Source: a virus
Strand: one strand, 5' to 3'
Length of the DNA stretch: 33,890 bases
IMG/VR virus record: IMGVR_UViG_3300042375_000433
Coordinates: 1-33,890 of that record
The position numbers were made by a program, and so were the translations under genes. Of the stretch, positions 5,612 through 11,817 are shown in pieces. Positions within the stretch are counted from its first letter, which is position 1; each line of letters opens with the position of its first letter. The notes beneath the pieces are model-generated. The model searched no databases. It had not been told where the DNA came from and saw only the letters and a program-made list of their open reading frames with translations.

Positions 5612-5899
5612 ATGGAATTAGAAACAATAAACAATTTAATTAAGGCAGAATATCAAACTATGTGCGAACTTGCAATTGCTAAAAATATATCTTACAACGG
5701 ATCAATCTTTAATTCAAATTGGATTATAAATGTAGACGGTATTGATAAAGCTAAACAAGTTGAAATTGGTATTATAGCTCGCTGTAACGATAAATTAAGC
5801 AGAATTAATAAAGTAGGCTTAACAGGTTTTAACGAAGATAACCTAACAGATTTGATAGGTTACTTAATGCTTTTAAAAATACATAAAAATATAAAATAA
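5612..5899 (+). CDS. Nmad1/DUF1599-like protein, possible nucleotide-modification partner
   Basis: A 95-aa helical protein with the pattern of the DUF1599 (Nmad1) group: AKNISYNGSIF near 23-33, then ARCNDKLSRI near 56-65 and EDNLTDLIGYLMLLKI near 75-90. The spaced R..DKL.R and ED....DL..Y residues are typical of this MazG-related helical fold. Members occur in phages and have been linked by genome context to nucleotide modification or nucleotide pools. It is shorter than many members. It is the first gene of a rightward early operon with a leaderless start. MazG-like nucleotide hydrolysis is the main alternative. Confidence 0.6.
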   Translation: MELETINNLIKAEYQTMCELAIAKNISYNGSIFNSNWIINVDGIDKAKQVEIGIIARCNDKLSRINKVGLTGFNEDNLTDLIGYLMLLKIHKNIK

Positions 5900-5900
5900 A

Positions 5901-6101
5901 ATGTCAGATATAACGAAATGCGAGGGTAAAGATTGCCCACTAAAAGAAAATTGTTTTAGATTTACATCAACTGGAAACCCGATTTACCAAAGTTACTTTG
6001 TAGACGTTCCATTTAAAGATAATGAGTGCGAAATGTTTTGGGGCAAAAAATCAGAAAGTATATTTAAACAATTAAAAGATATAACAAATGGAAAAACATG
6101 A
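5901..6101 (+). CDS. Cys-containing small protein, probable zinc site (66 aa)
   Basis: A 66-aa protein with Cys at positions 7, 12, 18 and 43 (KCEGKDCPLKENCFRFT and NECEMFWG), a spacing suitable for one metal site. The layout resembles small hypothetical proteins common in Bacteroidota phages. No function is known to me. It begins 1 base after the previous stop and overlaps the next gene by 14 bases, so it is part of a compact early operon. Confidence 0.7.
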   Translation: MSDITKCEGKDCPLKENCFRFTSTGNPIYQSYFVDVPFKDNECEMFWGKKSESIFKQLKDITNGKT

Positions 6102-6324
6102 AGTAAAAGCAGTTACAATGGTTACTGAAATTAACCGTATACTATGTAGAAATTGCACTACCGATAAAGCAGGAATTGAAATAGCTATCTGGCAATGTAA
6201 AGAATACAGAAATACTTTATATCGCCACAATCTTATTCATGGCAGAAGTTCAAATAACTTTGAAACATTAGAACAGGTTATATTTTGGGATAAAGTAAAA
6301 GAATATTTAAAAACTTTATTATGA
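6088..6324 (+). CDS. Hypothetical protein (78 aa)
   Basis: A 78-aa soluble protein with three Cys (ILCRNC and WQCKEY) and mixed helix. No family is recognised. It overlaps the gene before it by 14 bases, and its TGA overlaps the next ATG as ATGA. Operon context is the only functional hint. Confidence 0.7.
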   Translation: MEKHEVKAVTMVTEINRILCRNCTTDKAGIEIAIWQCKEYRNTLYRHNLIHGRSSNNFETLEQVIFWDKVKEYLKTLL

Positions 6325-6455
6325 ACTTAACAGAAGCAATAGAAATATTAATGATTCACAGAAAATGGAGGCTAGGTGCTGAAATTGTAATGATTGAACC
6401 TAAAGAATTAACAGAAGCTATTGACGTTGTATTAGCTGAATTACTCAGCAAATAA
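6321..6455 (+). CDS. Small helical protein (44 aa)
   Basis: A 44-aa frame starting MNLTEAIEILMIHRKWRLGA. It appears to form two amphipathic helices. It is coupled to the previous gene by ATGA at 6321-6324 and ends inside the last codons of the leftward gene 6441-6734, so the two converging genes overlap by 15 bases. The phase and coupling make it a credible gene. Function unknown. Confidence 0.65.
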   Translation: MNLTEAIEILMIHRKWRLGAEIVMIEPKELTEAIDVVLAELLSK

Positions 6456-6734
6456 AGGAATATAATTCTCTAAATAGTTTTTTTCGAATGTATCAAATTT
6501 ATTAACGGCAAATAATATTGAGCCGTCGGATAAATATACCTTTGTACATTCCTTTGGATTACCCTCTGAATCAAATAATACATAGCTTCTAAACGCTACA
6601 ATTACAACCTCAGCAGTTTCTAAGGCGAAGTTAAAGAATGCCCACTCACCGAATGGCTTGCCGATTATTTCACCGTATTCTCCAAACTCCTGAGTTTCGT
6701 GTTTGTCGATTATCCTAAATTTGAAAAGTGCCAT
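6441..6734 (-). CDS. Hypothetical protein (97 aa)
   Basis: A 97-aa protein, probably a small alpha/beta fold, starting MALFKFRIIDKHETQEFGEY. I recognise no family. Its start overlaps the last base of the exonuclease stop (position 6734), so the two leftward genes form a coupled pair. It ends against the rightward gene 6321-6455. Confidence 0.7.
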   Translation of the reverse strand: MALFKFRIIDKHETQEFGEYGEIIGKPFGEWAFFNFALETAEVVIVAFRSYVLFDSEGNPKECTKVYLSDGSILFAVNKFDTFEKNYLENYIPLFAE

Positions 6735-7462
6735 TACTTTAATTTGAATTTATTAGTTGAATATGCAAACCATTTATTACATTCATTACATTTAGCTCTT
6801 TGTGTTTTATTACCTAAAGAACTAACTCTAAAGCCTCTTAATTGAATGCTATCACTTCCACATTCAGGGCAATCACATTTAACACCAGTAGCGTGTGTTT
6901 TAGGCTTCATATATTTATTTAACTTATCAAACCATTGTTCTAATAAATTAACGTCTTGTTTGCAATATTTAATCATTCTCATTAAGGCGGCTTGGTTATT
7001 TTCACGCCACACTTTATGCCATAAATTAGGCTCATTTTCTAATTTTTGACCTAAATTAAAATATTTACCAATTGAGTCTAAACGATTAGAAGGTAAGTTT
7101 AATAACTGCCTTGCTTGTTTTAATGTATCAATTGATTTAAAGTCTGGCATCATATCAATATCATGAATCATTGCTCTAGTTCTAAGCCATTTGGTATCAA
7201 ACCTATCTGAATTATGACCAACTATTTCATCAGCTTTGTGCATGATTTCAATAAATTTAATCATCATTTCTTTATCACATTGGTTTTTATCCCACTTTAA
7301 ATAATAAATTTTAGGTGAGTAATTCCATTTATAACAAATGCAGATTATTTTAGCATCCTCTATAACATTACCGTAATTAAGGTTAGTTTGGTAACCTGGA
7401 CGCCAGAACCATCCTAAACATGGCGAAGTTTCAATATCAAAGAATAATCTATTAATTGCCAT
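6734..7462 (-). CDS. DnaQ-like 3'-5' exonuclease with C-terminal zinc ribbon
   Basis: A 242-aa protein of the ribonuclease H-like exonuclease superfamily. Exo I is FFDIET (D9, E11), Exo II is VGHNSDRFDTKW (D86, D89), and Exo III is YCKQDV (D170). This fits the RNase_H_2/YprB-type group, which trims 3' ends of DNA or RNA. At about 198-228 there is a four-Cys ribbon (CPEC and CNEC), which probably helps substrate binding. It starts from a promoter at 7482-7489 with a 19-base leader. It probably serves recombination, repair or host DNA degradation. A complete DNA polymerase is not seen, so this is not simply a proofreading domain. Confidence 0.85.
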   Translation of the reverse strand: MAINRLFFDIETSPCLGWFWRPGYQTNLNYGNVIEDAKIICICYKWNYSPKIYYLKWDKNQCDKEMMIKFIEIMHKADEIVGHNSDRFDTKWLRTRAMIHDIDMMPDFKSIDTLKQARQLLNLPSNRLDSIGKYFNLGQKLENEPNLWHKVWRENNQAALMRMIKYCKQDVNLLEQWFDKLNKYMKPKTHATGVKCDCPECGSDSIQLRGFRVSSLGNKTQRAKCNECNKWFAYSTNKFKLK

Positions 7463-7481
7463 ATTTTTTTTATTTTTTAAA

Positions 7482-7508
7482 CAAATATAAACATTTTATT
7501 TATATTTG
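7482..7508. promoter_or_regulatory. Divergent promoters for exonuclease and RusA-like genes
   Basis: The minus strand has TATATTTG at 7489-7482 with a TTTG -33 element at 7514-7511, spacer 21. The plus strand has TATATTTG at 7501-7508, ending five bases before the ATG at 7514. The rightward transcript is therefore probably leaderless, and the leftward one has a leader of about 15 bases. Confidence 0.75.
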
Positions 7509-7513
7509 CACAA

Positions 7514-7834
7514 ATGATTAAATTAAATATAAAAGCATTAAGTGTAAATAAGGCGTTTCAAGGACGCAGATTTAAAACACCTGAATACAATAAATTTATT
7601 TCTAATATGTTATTGGTGCTACCTAAATTAAAAGACGTGCCAACAAAAGATATTCGATTAAAAATTGATTTTGGTTATAGTAGTAAACTTAGCGACATAG
7701 ATAACGGTTTAAAAACTTTTTTAGATTGTTTAGTTAAAAAATATGGCTTTGATGATAGGTATATTATTGAGTTACATGTAACCAAAACGATAGTAAATAA
7801 AGGTCAAGATTATATTAAATTTGAATTTTATTAG
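7514..7834 (+). CDS. RusA-like Holliday junction resolvase
   Basis: A 106-aa protein, a little shorter than E. coli RusA (120 aa). It has the RusA acidic pattern: SDIDNGLKTFLDCLV with D61, D63, N64, K67 and D71, then GFDDRYI with D80 and D81. RusA enzymes act as dimers that cut four-way DNA junctions during phage recombination and before packaging. Transcription starts from TATATTTG only five bases before its ATG, so it is probably leaderless. Confidence 0.85.
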   Translation: MIKLNIKALSVNKAFQGRRFKTPEYNKFISNMLLVLPKLKDVPTKDIRLKIDFGYSSKLSDIDNGLKTFLDCLVKKYGFDDRYIIELHVTKTIVNKGQDYIKFEFY

Positions 7835-7860
7835 ATTGATAATTAATTAGTTACAAAATA

Positions 7861-7930
7861 TTATGAAAATAAATTTTTTTAATCAAAATATAATGTGTAT
7901 ATTTACATTATATTACTAACCAATTAAAAA
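7861..7930 (+). promoter_or_regulatory. Rightward early promoter-leader, near copy of 4051-4120
   Basis: It matches the minus-strand element at 4120-4051 at 58 of 70 positions without gaps. The -7 element is TATATTTA at 7898-7905. The leader contains the 20-base run shared with the other copy, ending in ACTAACCAATTAAAA, and ends in AAATACTACC just before the ATG at 7939. It should start the early operon of the nuclease and ABC-GNAT genes. Confidence 0.75.
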
Positions 7931-7938
7931 ATACTACC

Positions 7939-8229
7939 ATGACAACAACAACCGAAACAACAACAGAACCAAAAGATATTATTGATATTCCAATGATATC
8001 TAATTACGACATCTTTGAAAGAAACAGAGATAAAGCAAACGAAAATGGATATGAGCATTGTCCTTGCTGTGGCAAAACAATAAAAAATCCACAATTCTTT
8101 TTTAATAGTATTTATGGAGGAATGGCTTACCCATCAAATGATAAAACAGAATATAACGATGCTTGGGTAATGGGCGTTGGAACAGAGTGTCAAAAAAAAT
8201 TCCCTAAAGGATATATCTTTAAACAATAA
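7939..8229 (+). CDS. Hypothetical protein with Cys pair (96 aa)
   Basis: A 96-aa protein. The N-terminus is Thr/Glu-rich and low in complexity (MTTTTETTTEPKD). At about 41-44 there is CPCC and at about 86 a further Cys, a possible zinc site. The C-terminal half (AWVMGVGTECQKKFPKGY) looks like a small conserved domain I cannot name. It is the first gene after the shared early promoter-leader, which is the position of an immediate-early protein. Confidence 0.75.
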   Translation: MTTTTETTTEPKDIIDIPMISNYDIFERNRDKANENGYEHCPCCGKTIKNPQFFFNSIYGGMAYPSNDKTEYNDAWVMGVGTECQKKFPKGYIFKQ

Positions 8230-8286
8230 TTAAATAATAGGTGGAGCAGCATACCAATCACTGCATAATTAATTAAATACTATCAC

Positions 8287-8949
8287 GTGAAAAAATATAG
8301 CAAAGACGGCAAAGTATGTTTTAATCCTGAAAATCATACTTATTTTATAGGAGACAAACAATTAACAAGTGTTACTACTTATTTAAGTCAATTTAAAAAT
8401 AAATTTGATTCTGAATTAATAGCTACAAAATATGCTAAAAAAAATGGATTAAATAAATTAGATGTTTTAAAAGAATGGAAAGATAAAGCTGAATTATCTG
8501 CTAAAAACGGTACAATTTGCCATTCTATTTTTGAAAATTATATTTTAAATGACGTTATAGAATTACCAGGAATCGCACCTAAAGAAAAAGTAGCTAAAAA
8601 ATTTATTAATGATTATTTTGAAAGAGGTTTATTAATACCTGTTGAAACTGAAATGATAGTATATGATGAAAATTTAGCAGGTCAAATTGATTGTATAGCT
8701 AAAAATAAGTCTGGAGAATATTTTATTTTAGATTGGAAAACAAACAATAAAATTGATAAAACAAATTATAATAAGTTTATGTTAGGAGATTACGACATTT
8801 ATCCTGACGCTAATTATTACCATTATTCATTACAATTAAGTTTATATAGAAAAATGTGTAAAGAGTATGATATAAAGAATTGTTTTATAATTCATTTAGA
8901 TATAGATAATTACGAAGTAATAGAATGCATAAAAATAAAAATAAAATAA
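8287..8949 (+). CDS. PD-(D/E)XK nuclease, RecB/Cas4-like exonuclease
   Basis: A 220-aa protein with the PDDEXK_1 layout: GTICHSIFE (about 75-83, with H79), E120, GQIDCIAKN with D135, then ILDWKT with D149 and K151, and QLSLYR in the C-terminal half. These are the residues of RecB-type metal-dependent nucleases. It may be the 5'-3' exonuclease that makes single strands for the ERF protein at 1726, in the manner of lambda exo with Beta. The start codon is GTG at 8287. Just upstream, 8230-8286 is a short gap with a GC-richer patch and no clear promoter. Confidence 0.82.
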   Translation: MKKYSKDGKVCFNPENHTYFIGDKQLTSVTTYLSQFKNKFDSELIATKYAKKNGLNKLDVLKEWKDKAELSAKNGTICHSIFENYILNDVIELPGIAPKEKVAKKFINDYFERGLLIPVETEMIVYDENLAGQIDCIAKNKSGEYFILDWKTNNKIDKTNYNKFMLGDYDIYPDANYYHYSLQLSLYRKMCKEYDIKNCFIIHLDIDNYEVIECIKIKIK

Positions 8950-8951
8950 AT

Positions 8952-9107
8952 ATGAAAACAATTTATGAAGCTCTTAGTGAGTTTAAAAAAACAAATCCAA
9001 TTCTTAAGCCGAGATTGTGCTTAAATGAACAAACAGGTTACTACCTTGTAACATTAGCTTTTAGTAAAGCTTATTGTGAATCTAAAAATCTAAAAGTTAT
9101 ATTATGA
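8952..9107 (+). CDS. Small hypothetical protein (51 aa)
   Basis: A 51-aa protein starting MKTIYEALSEFKKTNPILKP. The start at 8952 is chosen over a longer frame from 8925 because the longer frame overlaps the nuclease C-terminus and adds only low-complexity Lys/Asn. The next gene overlaps its stop as ATGA. No family is recognised. Confidence 0.65.
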   Translation: MKTIYEALSEFKKTNPILKPRLCLNEQTGYYLVTLAFSKAYCESKNLKVIL

Positions 9108-9382
9108 GTGAAATAGAATTACAAACGCAAAGGGCGTTAATTGTATTTTGCTCACTTGCAAAGGTACAATCAGAAATGTATACATATTTTTTAGGTAGGT
9201 TTAAACATTTAGAAAAACAAAAGTTTAATGATTTAATCCGAGCTTCAGATATGTTTATCAAAACTTTAAAAAATAATTTAGATGAGCAAAGTTTAAAAGC
9301 AGTTCAACAAATGGATGAAAATTTACATAATTTTATTTACACTTTAATTAAAAACGAGGAATTTATAAAACTTATAAAATAA
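9104..9382 (+). CDS. Helical hypothetical protein (92 aa)
   Basis: A 92-aa protein that looks fully helical. It is Gln/Lys/Leu-rich with possible coiled-coil segments (ALIVFCSLAKVQSEMYTYF and KTLKNNLDEQSLKAVQQMD). No family is recognised. It lies between the nuclease and the ABC-GNAT gene, with an ATGA overlap upstream and a 5-base gap downstream, so it may be co-expressed with the latter. Confidence 0.7.
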   Translation: MSEIELQTQRALIVFCSLAKVQSEMYTYFLGRFKHLEKQKFNDLIRASDMFIKTLKNNLDEQSLKAVQQMDENLHNFIYTLIKNEEFIKLIK

Positions 9383-9387
9383 AAAAT

Positions 9388-10560
9388 ATGAAAATAAATT
9401 TAACACATAATATTTTAAATGATAAATATACAGAATATGTATATGAAGCATTTGATATTCAAAATAAAAATGAATCAAATGTAACCATTGATGCAAATTT
9501 AGAGAATTTACCTGAAACATGGAATATTGGAGTTGTTTATGGTGGTTCTGGAACAGGTAAAACTACTATCTTAAAAAATTATTTTAAAAAAGAAATGGAT
9601 AAATCTTATTTTGATAATTCAAAATCTTTAATATCTAATTTTGATTGGTTAGAACCAAAAGAAGCTACTTTTTTATTATCTGCAATGGGTTTATCTTCTG
9701 TTCCAACTTGGTTACGTCCTTTTAATACATTATCAAATGGTGAACAATACAGAGCAAATCTTGCTTATATTGTAGGAAGTTCAAAAGAAAATGAAATAAT
9801 TTTAATTGATGAATATACTTCAGTAGTAGATAGGGATGTAGCAAAAGCAATGTCAAATGCTTTACAAAAATATATTCGTAGAACAAATAAAAAAATAGTT
9901 TTAGCATCATGTCATTTTGATATAATGGAATGGTTACAACCAGATTGGATTTATTCACCACAAAAAAGGCGTCTTGAAACAGCGTCATTGCTTCGGCGGC
10001 CAGAAATTGAACTTTCGATATTTCGATGTAGATATGAAACTTGGAATATATTCAAACATCATCATTATATGACACAAGATTTGAATAAAGCAGCAATATG
10101 TTATGTAATATTATGGAATGATAAACCAATTGGATTTATTGCAATATTGCCTTTTCCTCATGGACATATAAAAAATGGTTTTAGAATTTCTAGAATTGTT
10201 GTTTTATCTGATTTTCAAGGACTTGGTATTGGATTTAAAATAATTGATTATTTTGCTTCATTATATTATAAAATAGGAAGAACAATGTATATTAAAACAA
10301 GTAATGTTGCTTTATTTGGAGCTATGGAAAAAAATAAAAACAATTGGAAATTAACAAATGAAGTAAAAAAAGAACAATTAAATTCTGAATGGATGTTAAA
10401 ACAACAAACTTCAGATAAAGGTGGAATGTTAAAATTAAGGAATGCTATAACTAAATCGTTTAAATATATTGGAAATAAATCTAAAGATTCAGAAAATATG
10501 ATTATATTTAATGCCGACGCCTGGAAAGAAGTAGCTCAAAATCAAATATCAATGTTTTAA
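9388..10560 (+). CDS. ABC-type ATPase fused to a GNAT-like acetyltransferase domain
   Basis: A 390-aa two-domain protein. The N-terminal ABC ATPase (about 45-195) has Walker A GGSGTGKTT (52-60), signature LSNGEQ (115-120), Walker B IILIDE (137-142) and an H-loop His (ASCH, H176). No membrane segment is present, so it is not a transporter. The C-terminal half (about 215-325) is GNAT-like with RISRIVVLSDFQGLGIG (266-282), where QGLGIG would bind an acyl-CoA or related cofactor. The ABC-plus-acetyltransferase fusion is an established orthologous group (COG2401) whose reaction is not known to me. GNAT-fold Mom of phage Mu modifies adenine in DNA, so DNA modification is a reasonable hypothesis. 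Confidence 0.85.
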   Translation: MKINLTHNILNDKYTEYVYEAFDIQNKNESNVTIDANLENLPETWNIGVVYGGSGTGKTTILKNYFKKEMDKSYFDNSKSLISNFDWLEPKEATFLLSAMGLSSVPTWLRPFNTLSNGEQYRANLAYIVGSSKENEIILIDEYTSVVDRDVAKAMSNALQKYIRRTNKKIVLASCHFDIMEWLQPDWIYSPQKRRLETASLLRRPEIELSIFRCRYETWNIFKHHHYMTQDLNKAAICYVILWNDKPIGFIAILPFPHGHIKNGFRISRIVVLSDFQGLGIGFKIIDYFASLYYKIGRTMYIKTSNVALFGAMEKNKNNWKLTNEVKKEQLNSEWMLKQQTSDKGGMLKLRNAITKSFKYIGNKSKDSENMIIFNADAWKEVAQNQISMF

Positions 10561-10597
10561 ATCAATAATTAATAATAAAAATAAAAACCAAAAAATC

Positions 10598-10735
10598 ATG
10601 GAAAAAACAACAAAATCAATCGAAATCAAAAAAATGTTAACTGAAAACAAATCAACTAAAGAAATTTCATTATCTTTAAATGTAAGTTCTGCTTATATTT
10701 ATAAAATAAAAAAAGATTTAAACAAAGTTGTATAA
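10598..10735 (+). CDS. Small helix-turn-helix protein (45 aa)
   Basis: A 45-aa protein. After a short basic N-terminus it has one helix-turn-helix: MLTENKSTKEISLSLNVSSA followed by a helix ending in Asp-Leu. The ST-KEIS and NVSSAYIYKI pattern is that of a homeodomain-like or resolvase-type DNA-binding unit. It is the only recognisable candidate transcription regulator in the early region besides the 48-aa protein at 5395. It lies between the ABC-GNAT gene and the predicted small RNA. The size is that of an HTH alone. Confidence 0.65.
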   Translation: MEKTTKSIEIKKMLTENKSTKEISLSLNVSSAYIYKIKKDLNKVV

Positions 10736-10750
10736 TTAAATTTTATTTAT

Positions 10751-10758
10751 TATATTTG
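10751..10758 (+). promoter_or_regulatory. Promoter of the predicted small RNA
   Basis: TATATTTG is a perfect TAnnTTTG -7 element, and TTGT at 10728-10731 is a weak -33 element at a 19-base spacer. No gene start follows closely. The predicted start is about 10762, about 128 bases before the next ATG at 10890. Confidence 0.75.
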
Positions 10759-10761
10759 TAA

Positions 10762-10849
10762 AAGTTAAGGTTTTCGGGAACTATTTAAATTAACTAACTT
10801 ATTAACCCATTGCCAGAGGAGCCCGAACTCCAAAGGCATGGGTTTTTTT
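10762..10849 (+). ncRNA. Predicted small RNA of about 88 nt with pseudoknot potential
   Basis: A near-consensus promoter and a strong terminator enclose about 88 bases without a credible reading frame. The 3' half folds as CCCATTGCC (10806-10814) with GGCATGGG (10835-10842). Inside is a second stem, GGAG (10818-10821) with CTCC (10828-10831), with loop CCCGAA (10822-10827). The 5' part holds TTCGGG at 10773-10778, an exact complement of that loop, so a pseudoknot or an alternative fold is possible. It may be a free-standing small RNA, or an attenuator leader for the replication genes at 10890-13598. No known RNA family is recognised. Confidence 0.6.
10806..10849 (+). terminator. Intrinsic terminator of the small RNA or leader
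   Basis: An 8-bp stem with one bulge, CCCATTGCC with GGCATGGG, is followed directly by seven T (10843-10849). An inner GGAG/CTCC stem extends it. This is one of the two best rho-independent terminators in the window, the other being at 24065-24101. Confidence 0.8.
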
Positions 10850-10889
10850 ATTTAAGGTTATTGATTATCCTAAAATCATTATTATTAAT

Positions 10890-11123
10890 ATGGAAAAAAC
10901 AAAAATTGTATTTTGTTCATCTGAATTATCAGATGTTAATCATGAAATGTTAGCTTATGCTAATACAAAAAATGAAATTTTTATTAATATTTATATCCCA
11001 AACGAAAATAATGGTTATGAAAATCAATTTATTTGTTTAGATTTAATAACTGCTATTAAATTTGTAAAGCATTTAAAAAAAGAAATTGCTATTATAAAAG
11101 AAATGGAGGTTAAAAATGTCTAA
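10890..11123 (+). CDS. Hypothetical protein (77 aa)
   Basis: A 77-aa protein starting MEKTKIVFCSSELSDVNHEM. It looks like a small alpha/beta fold with two strands at the N-terminal half and a C-terminal helix (LDLITAIKFVKHLKKEIAII). No family is recognised, though it resembles hypothetical proteins of Bacteroidota phages in size and place. It overlaps the next gene by 8 bases and is the first of the replication operon, just after the small-RNA terminator. Confidence 0.7.
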   Translation: MEKTKIVFCSSELSDVNHEMLAYANTKNEIFINIYIPNENNGYENQFICLDLITAIKFVKHLKKEIAIIKEMEVKNV

Positions 11124-11817
11124 ATTAGGTTATACATGGTATCCAAAAGATTGGGGTACATCAGAAAGTGTATTTGAACTATCATTAAGTGAAAGAGGTT
11201 TATATCGAGAATTTATTGACTTAGCAATGCTAAATGATAATACTACTGAAATTAAAAAAGATGTTTGGGTTCGTAAATTCTGCGTATCAGATATTAATTT
11301 AAATACTATTTTAGATAAATTATTAAATCTTAATCTTATTGAAATTAATGATAATATATTATTTATTCCAAGTTGCGAAAACCGTTTAAAATTAGTACGT
11401 GGAGGTAGTAATGGAGGTAAAAAAAGTAAGCCTATACATAAGCCTAATAGTAAGCCTATACCTAAGCCTTTTGAAAGCCTTATTGAAAAAAATGCTAAGC
11501 CTACTAGCAAGCAAATAGAAATAGAAAGTAAATATAAAGAAAAAGAAAAAGAAAATAAAGATTATATTGATTTTGCTTTTTTAGAAATATTTAATAAATG
11601 GATGGATTATAAAAAACAAAGAAAAGAAAGTTATAAAACTGAAATGTCTGAAAAATCATTTTATAACTCTTTAATTAAATTTTCAAATAATAATCCTATA
11701 ATTGCAAATGAAATAATTGAGCAGTCAATTTCAAATAATTGGGCTGGAATATTTGAACTAAAAAATAAATTAACAACGTCTAATGGAAATAAGGCATCAA
11801 ACGGAATGGTATACTAA
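11116..11817 (+). CDS. Replication initiator or helicase-loader-like protein (DUF1376-type N-terminus)
   Basis: A 233-aa protein. The N-terminal domain (1-100) has TWYPKDWGTSE and SLSERGLYREFIDLAM, the signature of the DUF1376 winged-helix type found in phage replication proteins. A low-complexity linker follows at about 105-130 with several Lys-Pro units. The C-terminal domain has a KWMDYKKQRK segment and the ANEIIEQSISNNWAGIFELK block typical of replisome-organiser C-termini. This class brings replicative helicases to origins. A rare Shine-Dalgarno-like GGAGG lies at 11104-11108. Its stop overlaps the primase-helicase ATG (TAATG). Confidence 0.75.
   Translation: MSKLGYTWYPKDWGTSESVFELSLSERGLYREFIDLAMLNDNTTEIKKDVWVRKFCVSDINLNTILDKLLNLNLIEINDNILFIPSCENRLKLVRGGSNGGKKSKPIHKPNSKPIPKPFESLIEKNAKPTSKQIEIESKYKEKEKENKDYIDFAFLEIFNKWMDYKKQRKESYKTEMSEKSFYNSLIKFSNNNPIIANEIIEQSISNNWAGIFELKNKLTTSNGNKASNGMVY

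Noticed and set aside
8230-8286. GCAG/CTGC hairpin before the PD-(D/E)XK nuclease as a regulatory RNA
   Set aside because: The stem is only 4 bp with an 11-base loop, and no promoter or T run is present. It is too weak to report as a feature.
9722-9988. Minus-strand frame of 88 codons
   Set aside because: It is antisense to the ATPase domain with all ABC motifs. The frame is Leu/Phe/His-rich as expected for a shadow.
11130-11510. Minus-strand frame of 126 codons
   Set aside because: It is antisense to the helicase-loader-like gene. Its hydrophobic look comes from the complement of the Lys-Pro-rich linker.
11420-11520. Short repeated AAGCCTA units, considered as CRISPR or iterons
   Set aside because: Units are irregular in spacing, lie in frame within the linker of the replication protein and encode Lys-Pro repeats. 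There are no spacers and no cas genes.
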